Shown: positions 15,729-23,062 of the stretch, piece after piece | How positions within the stretch are numbered: the stretch's first letter is position 1 | How the letters are laid out: each line of letters opens with the position of its first letter | Origin: an uncultured Kiritimatiellota bacterium | GTDB taxonomy: Bacteria > Verrucomicrobiota > Kiritimatiellia > RFP12 > UBA1067 | Reading direction: 5' to 3' | Length of the DNA stretch: 39,408 nt | NCBI GenBank assembly: GCA_934635045.1 | Contig: CAKTZA010000033.1 | Location: 1-39,408 of the forward strand | Notes under the pieces: generated by a model | Database searches by the model: none | The model's input: only the letters and a program-made list of their open reading frames with translations | What the model was told of the DNA's origin: nothing | Position numbers and translations under genes: made by a program

Positions 15729-17083
15729 GTGCAGTCAGCCGCAGGGCGAGCGGTCAGCAGGTGCGGCAGTTGGGCTCCAAAGGCATAGAGCGGAATGTCT
15801 TTGGTCGCATGCCCATCCTGATGTGGGGCAAGCGATGTGCGAATCGCATAAGGCGGCGCGAACAGCTCGCGAAAGGTCTTGAGGCTTTTGGCTTTGGTGT
15901 TGATGCCGGCCTTGGCTTCGATTGGGAAGACGGATGTTTCGCCTTGGACGACGAATTCGACTTCTGCATTGCCGGAATCGGACGTCCAGTAATACGGCGT
16001 GAGGTTCGTCGCAATGAGTTCCTGCAGGACGTATTGTTCGGTCAAAGATCCGCGAAAGTTCGTGAAAAGGGCGTTGCCGTCGAGCAGCGTCTGCGATGAG
16101 AGCCCCGCCATTGCGCCGAGAAGCCCGACGTCGTGCAGGTAAAGCTTGAATGCCGAGAAGTCCTGATACGAGAAAAGCGGCAGCCTCGGAGGTGACACGC
16201 GAAAGACTTGGCGGATGATGCCGGCGTCATGTAGCCACTGAAGGGCGGTCTCGTATTCGCGCGCGCGCGCGCCGGACTTGAGCGCCGTGTAGATGAATTT
16301 CTTGTTCCCCTTGGCCAGTTGTGCGGGAACGTTGTGCCAGAGGAGCCGGATTTTTCCGAGCAGTTCAGGCGGCGCATGCTTGACGAAGTCTGCATCGTAC
16401 GACAGGAGAATGTCCGACTGGATGCGTCGCACGGACGTATAGTCGCCGGTCTCGGCGAATTCGGCGACGGCCTCTGGCATGCCGCCGACAAACAGGTACT
16501 TGCGCAGCAAGGTTTCGTACAGACCGTGAAGTCCGTCAAGGATTGTCCAGTTCCCCTCTTCCAGAGGCTTCAGGTGGGCAGGGGTGTCGATGGCTTGGAC
16601 GAATTCACCGAATGAAAGCGGATGGATGTCGAGGAAACTGACTTTGCCGACGGGAAACGAATTCTTGCGCGGGTGTTTTTTGTCATCTGATTTCCCCATG
16701 GAAAGGCCGAGCAGCGATCCGGCGACGAGAATGGCCAGATCGGGCATTTCCTCGTTGAAGTACTTGAGGCTGTTGAGTGCTTTGGGTGATTCTTGAATCT
16801 CGTCGATGATGAGCAGCGTCTTGCCGGGCGTGATGGTCTTTCCCGTGAAAGCCTGAATGAGGTCAATCAGTCCAGAGGGGTTTAGGTCGGAGGCGTCAAT
16901 CTGGCGCTGCAGCGATTCGTTCTTCTGAAGGTCAATCCGAACAGTGTCGTTCGGATAGTAGGCGTTTGAGAATTCGTTCATCAGCCATGTCTTGCCGACT
17001 TGTCGCGCCCCCATGAGAATGAGAGGCTTCCTTTTGGAAGAATTCTTCCACTTGACGAGGGATTCAAACGATTTTCTGTACAT
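15725..17083 (-). CDS. AAA ATPase with DUF4143-like PD-(D/E)XK domain (1)
   Basis: A 452-residue cytoplasmic ATPase. Walker A is GARQVGKT (K31) and Walker B is LLIIDEIQE (near residue 90), with a sensor-like ILVAGSLLG. A DUF4143-type C-terminal region follows, with a nuclease-like signature: E374/E376 in AEVEF, then IEAK (E389, K391). DUF4143 belongs to the PD-(D/E)XK clan. These proteins are common in gut anaerobes, but their role is not settled. The frame starts MYRKSFESLVKWK with a 13-nt leader behind its own promoter. AT-richer codons than its neighbours suggest transfer. Three copies of AATCACATTATTC overlap its -35 region. The stop overlaps the next gene (ATGA). Confidence 0.8.
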   Translation of the reverse strand: MYRKSFESLVKWKNSSKRKPLILMGARQVGKTWLMNEFSNAYYPNDTVRIDLQKNESLQRQIDASDLNPSGLIDLIQAFTGKTITPGKTLLIIDEIQESPKALNSLKYFNEEMPDLAILVAGSLLGLSMGKSDDKKHPRKNSFPVGKVSFLDIHPLSFGEFVQAIDTPAHLKPLEEGNWTILDGLHGLYETLLRKYLFVGGMPEAVAEFAETGDYTSVRRIQSDILLSYDADFVKHAPPELLGKIRLLWHNVPAQLAKGNKKFIYTALKSGARAREYETALQWLHDAGIIRQVFRVSPPRLPLFSYQDFSAFKLYLHDVGLLGAMAGLSSQTLLDGNALFTNFRGSLTEQYVLQELIATNLTPYYWTSDSGNAEVEFVVQGETSVFPIEAKAGINTKAKSLKTFRELFAPPYAIRTSLAPHQDGHATKDIPLYAFGAQLPHLLTARPAADCT

Positions 17084-17102
17084 GATGAGTGCCTTTGCGC
17101 GT

Positions 17103-17132
17103 ATTATAGCAAATCAGAATCACATTATTCAA
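17103..17132 (-). promoter_or_regulatory. Promoter of AAA ATPase 1
   Basis: On the minus strand, TTGAAT (complement of 17127-17132), an 18-bp spacer, then TATAAT (complement of 17103-17108) followed by ACGCGC. The -35 overlaps an AATCACATTATTC copy (17118-17130), so a bound protein would block polymerase. Confidence 0.65.
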
Positions 17133-17183
17133 TCGGAAAACGTGATTGCAAATCACATTATTCGGTCGAATAATGTGATTTGC
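17118..17183. repeat. AATCACATTATTC operator-like repeats and 36-bp palindrome
   Basis: AATCACATTATTC occurs at 17118-17130 and 17151-17163, and inverted at 17168-17180. The last two form a perfect inverted repeat: 17 bases on each side of a GT centre (17148-17183). The first copy overlaps the -35 of AAA ATPase 1. Binding function is inferred. Confidence 0.75.
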
Positions 17184-17196
17184 TTCTGGGGCTTCT

Positions 17197-17258
17197 GGGG
17201 ACAGGGCTTTTGGGGACGGCTTTTGGGGACAGACCCCCATTCGGAGGGGCCTGTCCCC
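17197..17258. repeat. GGGGACAG-family repeats with stem-loop
   Basis: GGGGACAG at 17197-17204 and 17225-17232, a variant GGGGACGG at 17212-17219, and the inverted CTGTCCCC at 17251-17258. The last pair forms an 8-bp stem that can extend with CCCC/GGGG. A related GGGGACAGGTCCCC lies at 39213, so this may be a dispersed repeat family. Confidence 0.6.
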
Positions 17259-17311
17259 ACGACAGCCTCTTCATGTCAACGCAAAGAACGCAGAGGGAGT
17301 GACGCGAAGCG

Positions 17312-17326
17312 CGCAAAGCCTTTGCG
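17312..17326. repeat. CGCAAAG palindrome
   Basis: CGCAAAG, centre C, CTTTGCG: a 7-1-7 palindrome inside a stretch with further CGCAAAG-like words (about 17278-17335). It may be part of a dispersed intergenic repeat. No function is assigned. Confidence 0.4.
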
Positions 17327-17366
17327 GCCTTACGCAGGCCTTGGCGTGTGCGATGCGCGTGAAGCG

Positions 17367-17444
17367 ATGTGTAGTGTGGCGAGAGGCGAACTCTCTTGAA
17401 ATGTGTAGTGAACCGCTGCATTGACTGTCTTGAAATGTGTAGTG
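17367..17444 (+). repeat. Three ATGTGTAGTG repeats, 34-bp period
   Basis: ATGTGTAGTG at 17367-17376, 17401-17410 and 17435-17444, exactly 34 bases apart. The last two copies extend leftward to TCTTGAAATGTGTAGTG. The array ends four bases before the -35 of AAA ATPase 2. Confidence 0.8.
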
Positions 17445-17448
17445 GCTG

Positions 17449-17478
17449 TTGACGGCGATTCGCATGATTTGCTAAAAT
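17449..17478 (+). promoter_or_regulatory. Leaderless promoter of AAA ATPase 2
   Basis: TTGACG (17449-17454), an 18-bp spacer, TAAAAT (17473-17478), then six bases to the ATG at 17485. The predicted transcript start falls on the start codon, so no Shine-Dalgarno is possible. Confidence 0.7.
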
Positions 17479-17484
17479 ACGCGC

Positions 17485-18864
17485 ATGAGGCGGAAAATAT
17501 ACGAGAGACTGCTCAAATGGAAGCGCGAAGAGGCGGGGCGTTATGCCCTGATGCTTGAAGGTGCGCGGCGTGTCGGCAAAAGCTGGATTGTGGAAGCGTT
17601 CGCCGAACAGGAGTATGAGCATCATCTGATCCTTGACTTTGCCACGGTCAAGCGTTCCGTCAAGGAACTGTTCGAGGACAAGCTGGACGATCTGGACGAG
17701 TTCTTTCTCCTGTTGGAGGCGCGGACGGGCATACCGCTGGTTCGCGGCAAGACGGTGGTTGTCTTCGATGAGGTGCAGCGGTTTCCGCGCGCGCGGGAGG
17801 CCATCAAGTATCTCGTTGCGGACGGCCGGTTCCATTACATTGAAACGGGTTCGCTGATTTCGATCAAGAAAAACGTCGAGGGCATCGTCATTCCGAGCGA
17901 GGAGATCAAGGTTCAGATGCACCCGATGGATTTTGAGGAGTTCCTTTGGGCAATCGGACGCGAGGGCGTCTGGCCGCTGGTCGAGAAGCGGTTTGCCGCG
18001 CGGCAGCCGATGGGCCAGGTTGATCATCGGCTGCTGATGGAGTATTTTAGGCAGTATCTGGTCGTTGGCGGGATGCCGCAGGCGGTTGCGGCTTTTGCCG
18101 CCGAGAAGCGGCTGGACGAGGCCGAACGGGCGAAAAGGGCGATTCTCGACTTGTACTACGAGGACGTCGGCAAGTTTGCCGGGCGGCAGAAGAACAAGGT
18201 GCGCGCAATCTGGCGTGCGATACCGGGCGAGTTGAGCCTTCATGACAAGCGCTTTTCGCCCGGCGTGACGGGAGAGGGCGTACGGATGCGCGAACTGGAT
18301 TCGGCTTTTGAATGGCTCCAGTCGTCAATGACGGTGAACCTGGCCTACAACTCGACTGATCCGAATGTCGGTTTCAAGATGTCGGCCAATCGAGAAGGGC
18401 TGAAGTGCTACATGGCGGACACCGGGCTTTTGGCTTCGCATGCGTTTTCCGACAGTCCGACGACGGTCAAGGATGTGCTGTGGAAGGTTCTGACGGGAAA
18501 GCTGGAGCTGAACAAGGGCATGCTGATGGAAAATGTGGTGGCGCAGATGCTTCGGGCGGCTGGACGTGAACTCTATTTCCACAAGACATTTGACCGCGCC
18601 GACGTGGCGAAGCGGATGGAGATTGACTTCCTCCTGACGAAGCCGATGATTACGAGTCGGCGCAACGTGATTCCGATTGAAGTCAAGAGCAGCAACGACT
18701 ACACGACGGTCTCGCTCGACCGGTTCGCAGAAGCCTATCCGGGCTATTGCGCGGAGCGTATCGTCCTGCATCCCGGCGATGCGGACTACACGAAGGCCAT
18801 AACCTACCTGCCCTTGTACATGACGCCGCTTGTGGCAAGACGCGGTGACGCGAATTTGGCGTAA
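17485..18864 (+). CDS. AAA ATPase with DUF4143-like PD-(D/E)XK domain (2)
   Basis: A 459-residue relative of the ATPase at 15725. Walker A is GARRVGKS (K32) and Walker B is VVVFDEVQR (near residue 95). The mid-region carries QYLVVGGMPQAV, a conserved block also seen in copy 1 as KYLFVGGMPEAV. The C-terminal nuclease-like signature is MEIDFLL (D381) and IEVK (E399, K401). The start codon is set by the promoter: the -10 box ends six bases before ATG, implying a leaderless mRNA. It lies head-to-head with copy 1 but is too divergent to be a recent duplicate. ATP-dependent DNA or nucleoprotein action is inferred, with no known substrate. Confidence 0.8.
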   Translation: MRRKIYERLLKWKREEAGRYALMLEGARRVGKSWIVEAFAEQEYEHHLILDFATVKRSVKELFEDKLDDLDEFFLLLEARTGIPLVRGKTVVVFDEVQRFPRAREAIKYLVADGRFHYIETGSLISIKKNVEGIVIPSEEIKVQMHPMDFEEFLWAIGREGVWPLVEKRFAARQPMGQVDHRLLMEYFRQYLVVGGMPQAVAAFAAEKRLDEAERAKRAILDLYYEDVGKFAGRQKNKVRAIWRAIPGELSLHDKRFSPGVTGEGVRMRELDSAFEWLQSSMTVNLAYNSTDPNVGFKMSANREGLKCYMADTGLLASHAFSDSPTTVKDVLWKVLTGKLELNKGMLMENVVAQMLRAAGRELYFHKTFDRADVAKRMEIDFLLTKPMITSRRNVIPIEVKSSNDYTTVSLDRFAEAYPGYCAERIVLHPGDADYTKAITYLPLYMTPLVARRGDANLA

Positions 18865-19088
18865 ACAATGAACAACACGGTAAAACCAAAGGAGCTTGCC
18901 CGCGACTGAATTTGTTCCCCAGTGTCCGTGAACGGAGTGTTCGCCGATAGCGGTCATTGGGAAGCGGTCTGACGGTCGGTGGTGCAGCGGGCGGTACAAC
19001 GCCCCTTTGATCGAAGACTGGTTGCCAAAGTCCACAATGGAATCGCGCCAAAGTCCACAACGAAATTACGCCAAAGTCCACAACGGAG
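18865..19088. other. Intergenic region before AAA ATPase 3
   Basis: No gene is supported. The left part contains an isolated AAAGGAG with no open frame behind it. The right part is filled by 23-bp repeats that adjoin the next promoter. Confidence 0.55.
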
Positions 19089-19092
19089 TTGA
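19024..19092 (+). repeat. Three tandem 23-bp repeats (GCCAAAGTCCACAA)
   Basis: Units begin at 19024, 19047 and 19070, each starting GCCAAAGTCCACAA followed by TG or CG. Period is exactly 23 bp. The third unit runs into the -35 (TTGACG at 19089). Such arrays often bind a repressor or activator, but none is identified. Confidence 0.8.
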
Positions 19093-19118
19093 CGGGAATC
19101 TCTCGTATTTGGTATCAT
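19089..19118 (+). promoter_or_regulatory. Leaderless promoter of AAA ATPase 3
   Basis: TTGACG (19089-19094), an 18-bp spacer, TATCAT (19113-19118) preceded by TTTGG, then six bases to a GTG at 19125. The predicted transcript start coincides with that GTG. Confidence 0.65.
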
Positions 19119-19124
19119 ACCCGC

Positions 19125-20411
19125 GTGAAAGAATATAAAAATAGGATTTTCGATAGGCTTTTGGCCGATGCGCTCGATGCCAAAGGCGCAGTGCTCATTG
19201 AAGGCGCGAAATGGTGCGGAAAGACGACAACTGCCGAGCAGATCGCGCGAAGCGTCGTCTACGTGAACGAGCCGAAGAAACTTCGGCAGAACCTCATAAT
19301 GGCGCAGACGAATCCCGAACGGTTGCTGGAGGGAGAATCGCCGCGGCTGATTGACGAATGGCAGATTGCGCCCGAACTTTGGGATGCTGTTCGATTCGAT
19401 GTCGATCATTCCGATGCAGACGGAAAGTACATCTTGACGGGGCGTGCTGTTCCGTTGGATGAGGAGGCGAAGAGAAAGATTCACCATTCGGGTACGGGGC
19501 GTTTTTCATGGCTGAGAATGCGGCCCATGTCCCTCTACGAAAGTCAGGAGTCGTTGGGCAGTGTCTCGTTCGCGGACTTGTTCGCCGGAAAGGAATCAAT
19601 CGGCGAAGCAAAGCCGTTTACGCTGGAGGAAATGGCCTATCTGACTTGCCGAGGCGGATGGCCGAGGGCGACGGACAAGGTCGGCCGGTCGGCCTTGCGG
19701 CAGGCGTTTGACTATGTTGACGCCGTGGTGCGGGCGGACATCTCGCGCGTTGACGCCGTGAAGCGAGACCCGGATACCGCATTGCGCATCATGGCTTCCC
19801 TGGCGCGGCTTCAGGGCACGCAATCGAACCTGAGCGTGATCAGGGCTGACCTGGCGCCAAACGGCATACGAGGTTCTGTTCATGAAAACACGATCGCCTC
19901 GTATGTCGGGGCGCTCAAGAAGATCTTCGTGATCGAGGACATGCCGGCGTGGTGTCCGAACCTTCGTTGCAAGACGCCGATTCGCACGACGGACACACGC
20001 TATTACACCGACCCTTCCATCGCGACGGCTGCCTTGGGGCTTGGTCCCGACGACTTGATGAACGACTTGACGTCATTTGGCCTTTTCTTCGAGACGCTGG
20101 TTGCCCGCGACCTGCGGACTTATGCCGAGGCGAACGACGGCAAGGTGAGCCATTATCACGACAAGAGCGGACTCGAATGCGATGCCGTGATGCATCTGAG
20201 AAACGGGAAGTACGGACTGATTGAAATAAAGCTCGGCGGCGAGAAGCTGATTGCCGACGGAAAGGCTCGGCTGAAGATGTTGGCGGATGAGATTGACACG
20301 AAACGCATGAAAGAGCCGTCGTTCCGCATGATTGTCGTCGCGACGGGCGATTATGCGTACCGGGACATGGACGGTACGCTGATTTGCCCCGTCAGCAGCC
20401 TTAAGCCATAG
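19125..20411 (+). CDS. AAA ATPase with DUF4143-like PD-(D/E)XK domain (3)
   Basis: A 428-residue ATPase starting at GTG (VKEYKNRIFDRLL). Walker A is GAKWCGKT (K33) and Walker B is PRLIDEWQ (near residue 76). The C-terminal nuclease-like signature is ECDAVMHL (D353) and LIEIKLG (E367, K369), followed by a DUF4143-type end. The open frame continues upstream to 19089, but that part lies in the promoter, and the GTG six bases after the -10 box is preferred. This implies a leaderless transcript. It is the least similar of the three in its Walker A surroundings. Function is unknown beyond ATP binding and a possible nuclease-fold domain. Confidence 0.8.
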   Translation: MKEYKNRIFDRLLADALDAKGAVLIEGAKWCGKTTTAEQIARSVVYVNEPKKLRQNLIMAQTNPERLLEGESPRLIDEWQIAPELWDAVRFDVDHSDADGKYILTGRAVPLDEEAKRKIHHSGTGRFSWLRMRPMSLYESQESLGSVSFADLFAGKESIGEAKPFTLEEMAYLTCRGGWPRATDKVGRSALRQAFDYVDAVVRADISRVDAVKRDPDTALRIMASLARLQGTQSNLSVIRADLAPNGIRGSVHENTIASYVGALKKIFVIEDMPAWCPNLRCKTPIRTTDTRYYTDPSIATAALGLGPDDLMNDLTSFGLFFETLVARDLRTYAEANDGKVSHYHDKSGLECDAVMHLRNGKYGLIEIKLGGEKLIADGKARLKMLADEIDTKRMKEPSFRMIVVATGDYAYRDMDGTLICPVSSLKP

Positions 20412-20425
20412 CTGAAAGTGCCCAG

Positions 20426-20455
20426 TTGACGGGACGCAACGACATGATGTATAAT
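20426..20455 (+). promoter_or_regulatory. Promoter of vapBC-type operon
   Basis: TTGACG (20426-20431), an 18-bp spacer, TATAAT (20450-20455). Confidence 0.7.
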
Positions 20456-20465
20456 GATGCATCAT
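20454..20465. promoter_or_regulatory. Palindromic operator at vapBC start
   Basis: ATGATGCATCAT is a perfect 12-bp palindrome overlapping the -10 box and the predicted transcript start. Toxin-antitoxin operons are usually repressed by their own complex at such sites, so this is the likely operator. Confidence 0.55.
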
Positions 20466-20489
20466 AAACGATGAAGAGAAAGGTGCATC

Positions 20490-20738
20490 ATGTCGGTCAT
20501 AACCATTCATGCCGAAGACCATTTGGCGGAGGCGGTTCGCGCGTATGCGGATCGTCTCGGCAAGAGCATGAACTTCGCGGTGAAGGAACTCCTTTCGTCT
20601 GCCTTGGGGCTCGTCAAGCCGGCGAAACGCCGTCACGACTTCTCGGAGTTCTGCGGCATTCTCAAAAAGTCGGATGCCGATGAGATCAGGCGGAACCTGA
20701 AGGTCTTTGACAAAGTGGATGCGGAGCTTTGGAAATGA
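20490..20738 (+). CDS. Ribbon-helix-helix-like antitoxin (VapB type)
   Basis: An 82-residue protein. The first 45 residues (a VITIH strand, then AEAVRAYADRLGKSMNFAVK helices) fit a ribbon-helix-helix DNA-binding domain. The tail (SEFCGILKKSDADEIRRNL) would bind and neutralise the toxin. The ATG has AGAAAGG upstream. The stop overlaps the PIN toxin start (ATGA), the usual antitoxin-first order. Assignment rests on position, size and fold-like pattern, not on a distinctive motif. Confidence 0.75.
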   Translation: MSVITIHAEDHLAEAVRAYADRLGKSMNFAVKELLSSALGLVKPAKRRHDFSEFCGILKKSDADEIRRNLKVFDKVDAELWK

Positions 20739-21124
20739 AGCGGCTCGTGCTGGACTCGAATGCGCTGATTTCGCTCTTTGACGGAGATGCGTCGGTCGCG
20801 GACGCCATGGCAGAGGCCGAACGCATCTTGATACCGGCGGTGGTCTTGGGCGAAGTGCGCTTGGGATTCAATGGCACCCGTCGAGCCAAGGAAGCCGAAC
20901 GGGCGCTGAATCGGCTTTTGGAGCGTCCGAACGTCGAGGTCTGGCCAGTGACCGAAGAGACGGCCTCCTTTTTCGTGTCCGTCATGCGCCTTTTGCTGGA
21001 GAAGGGGACTCCGATCCCGACAGATGACGTCTGGATTGCCGCCGGTGTCCTGGAGGCCGGTGCCGTTCTCTTTTCTCGGGATCGTCACTTCGAACGGATC
21101 CCAACGTTGCGGCTCATCGGCTAA
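20735..21124 (+). CDS. PIN-domain toxin (VapC type)
   Basis: A 129-residue PIN-domain ribonuclease. The acidic active-site set is visible: D7 in LVLDSNAL, E40 in LGEVRLGF, D97/D98 in TDDVWIAA, and an Asp in SRDRHF near residue 115. Family members cleave tRNA or rRNA and arrest growth when free of antitoxin. The ATG at 20735 overlaps the antitoxin stop (ATGA), so a TTG two codons earlier was rejected. Length is normal. The pair closes the accessory island, consistent with mobile or stabilising DNA. Confidence 0.85.
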   Translation: MKRLVLDSNALISLFDGDASVADAMAEAERILIPAVVLGEVRLGFNGTRRAKEAERALNRLLERPNVEVWPVTEETASFFVSVMRLLLEKGTPIPTDDVWIAAGVLEAGAVLFSRDRHFERIPTLRLIG

Positions 21125-21288
21125 GAGTCCTCGTCACGGCCGTGCAGACGCGCGTCGGCACGAGAGGCGCCTCAGACGCTGCGGAAACGTGACGATACAT
21201 GCCCTCACCTGTTCGTCCTTTGCCCACGGGCTTGTCGTGTGTTGTGAGAAATCGAATAAAATTCTTGTCTAAAAACAAATGCTTTTGA

Positions 21289-21318
21289 TAGACATTTGAA
21301 ATGCTGTTGTGGTAAAAT
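21289..21318 (+). promoter_or_regulatory. Promoter of glycan-degradation operon
   Basis: TAGACA (21289-21294), an 18-bp spacer, TAAAAT (21313-21318) in TGGTAAAAT. TGTCTA at 21266-21271 is an inverted copy of the -35, 17 bases away, a possible operator arm pair. The transcript start is predicted at 21325. Confidence 0.6.
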
Positions 21319-21324
21319 GCCCTC

Positions 21325-21369
21325 ATGCTGATTCAAGAAAGGCACAGAACAAAGGCATTAGAACCATGA
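21325..21369 (+). CDS. Possible 14-codon leaderless leader peptide
   Basis: ATG at the predicted transcript start (six bases after the -10 box) opens a 14-residue frame, MLIQERHRTKALEP. Its TGA overlaps the start of the next gene as ATGA. It could couple translation of the hydrolase to a leaderless initiation. It may instead be chance, as it is very short. Confidence 0.4.
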   Translation: MLIQERHRTKALEP

Positions 21370-23033
21370 CGCATGGAAAAATCGACAGACGGACATTCTT
21401 GGAACTTTGCGCGCTTTCCGCCGCGAGCGGATGCGCGTCCCCGTTTGGACTTGGAAAGTCTGGCAGGGGAAGAAGTTCGCCCGATTATTGGTGCACATGG
21501 GCCACGCAGTCGCATTCGGTCGGAAAGTCCGTCAAACTGGGGCTGATGGGCAGTTCGTTCCACGGCGACCAAGGCATCGCCTGGGCGCGCGACAACCTGA
21601 ACGAGCGCATCCTGTTCGACGGCTGGGCGAAGAACTACTATCCGTCTGTGCGCGGCAGCCTTTACTGCGTTCTGGATGACGGCTGGGACGTCCCGTACGG
21701 CGAAAACCCCGGAAAGGCGATTGAGCCGTTTGGCTCACTGGTTGCGGACGCGGAGCGGTTTCCGTCGTTCGCGGGGACGCCGACCGCGCGGATGCGGGGG
21801 CTTAACCATGCGCTTCAGGATCTCGGTTGGCGCGGTGCGGGTCTGTGGGTCGCTGCGCAAGCCAAGGGCGAAGGGCGCGGCGCTCGCCTGAATACGGTGG
21901 CCGCGCGCGAAGACCTGAAACGGAAGTTGGGCTGGTGCGCCGAGGCGGGCATCGGCTATCTCAAAGTCGACTGGGGCGTGCATTCCGGCTCGACGGAATA
22001 TCGGCGGCTGCTCAGCGAGGCGAAGGATGCAGAGGCTCCAGACGTGGCCGTTGAGCATTGCGCCGTCATGGGGGCACCGTTCAACGGACTCTCCTTTGGC
22101 GCCGATGGCACGATGACGTGCACGGGACGCGCGGCGGAAGACGCGCCATGGCGGGAGCAGGCGCGGCAAATCATGTGCTTTGCGGACGTCCTGCGCATCT
22201 ATGACCTCATGCAGCCGCTCACGCTGTGCAACGCCGCCGAGCGGACGCAGATCCTGCTGCGTCTGGGCGAGGCGGACGCAGCCAAGGCTCTCATCAACGT
22301 GGAGGACGAGATCTATCTTGGCGCAGCGCTGGGCTGCACGTTCGGCGCGATGCGCTCGCCCGACTCCATGCGGCCTTACGGCGGTCGCGACTGGTCTGAC
22401 TGCTGGCGCCGCACGACGGAAGTCGTCCGTGCGACGAACTGGCGGCGATATGCGCCCGCGTTTGCGGCGGCGGACGGTTCGCGTACGTGCATCTCGCAGG
22501 AGATCGTGACGGATGACTGGTTCTTTGAGGCGGGCACGGTCTGGTGGAAAAAGATCTACGGGAAGCATCCGGTGCAGTCCGCGCCGGCGCGCATCGCGCG
22601 GAACCTGCCGCTGCCCGGCGTGACCGTGGCGGGCGACGAACGTCCGCTCGTGTGCGTGTCGCGCCATCCGAACGGGGCCCTTGCCATTGGCGCGTTGCCG
22701 CGCATCAAGTGGCCGCGCGGTCGTTTTGAAGTCCCGGCGGACATCCGTCTCGACGTTGTGCCGGGGCGGCATCTTGCGGTTTTCGGTTCGGTCGCGTCCG
22801 TCCGCGTGCGCGACAATGGGGCGGTGCGCGTGGTGGCTCGCGACCTTGCGCAGACGGGTGACGCGGCGGGCGAGGACATCACGCGCGCGGTTGTCCGCAC
22901 GGGGGATGGACACCTTGTCCTGCCCGGAGATGTGTTGAACCGAATCGGCGCGAAAGAGACGCGGGATCTGTCGTCTCCGGCCTGTCACATTGAATTTTTC
23001 GGCTCGGCTGTCGCCGCCGAAGATTTGGCCTAA
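21366..23033 (+). CDS. Tat-exported clan GH-D-type glycosidase (alpha-galactosidase-like)
   Basis: A 555-residue secreted enzyme. The N-terminus has a twin-arginine signal (DRRTFLELCALSAASGC), and a Cys at the end leaves a possible lipoprotein site. Next come LDDGWDVPYG, a FPSFAG...GLNHALQDLGWRGAGLW block, and YLKVDWGVHSG, whose Asp (D202) matches the nucleophile of GH27/GH36 alpha-galactosidases. The last third (about 400-555) looks like a beta-sandwich. The acid/base residue is not identified. The ATG at 21366 is favoured over upstream in-frame codons because these lie in the promoter. It heads an operon with a GH26 mannanase fusion, so removal of galactose side chains from mannan is a reasonable inference. 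Confidence 0.7.
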   Translation: MTHGKIDRRTFLELCALSAASGCASPFGLGKSGRGRSSPDYWCTWATQSHSVGKSVKLGLMGSSFHGDQGIAWARDNLNERILFDGWAKNYYPSVRGSLYCVLDDGWDVPYGENPGKAIEPFGSLVADAERFPSFAGTPTARMRGLNHALQDLGWRGAGLWVAAQAKGEGRGARLNTVAAREDLKRKLGWCAEAGIGYLKVDWGVHSGSTEYRRLLSEAKDAEAPDVAVEHCAVMGAPFNGLSFGADGTMTCTGRAAEDAPWREQARQIMCFADVLRIYDLMQPLTLCNAAERTQILLRLGEADAAKALINVEDEIYLGAALGCTFGAMRSPDSMRPYGGRDWSDCWRRTTEVVRATNWRRYAPAFAAADGSRTCISQEIVTDDWFFEAGTVWWKKIYGKHPVQSAPARIARNLPLPGVTVAGDERPLVCVSRHPNGALAIGALPRIKWPRGRFEVPADIRLDVVPGRHLAVFGSVASVRVRDNGAVRVVARDLAQTGDAAGEDITRAVVRTGDGHLVLPGDVLNRIGAKETRDLSSPACHIEFFGSAVAAEDLA

Positions 23034-23062
23034 GTCAAATGTCGCAAAAACAAGTGAAAATC

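Larger units (their letters stand above)
17084..17484. other. Intergenic control region between divergent ATPase genes
   Basis: No gene is seen in these 401 bases. They hold the leftward promoter, AATCACATTATTC repeats with a 36-bp palindrome, GGGGACAG-family repeats and a stem, a CGCAAAG palindrome, and three ATGTGTAGTG repeats at a 34-bp period before the rightward promoter. A leftward open frame over part of it is a translation of these repeats, not a gene. Confidence 0.7.

Noticed and set aside
17118..17444. The repeats as a CRISPR array
   Set aside because: Units are 10-23 bp with two or three copies, spacers are not of uniform CRISPR type, and no cas genes are present.
17158..18243. 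Minus-strand open frame over the intergenic repeats and ATPase 2
   Set aside because: It is a translation of repeats and of the antisense of the ATPase. No start signal and no recognisable domain.
18683..19081. Minus-strand frame with repeated LWT-like words
   Set aside because: The repeats are simply the translated 23-bp DNA units. It is not a gene.
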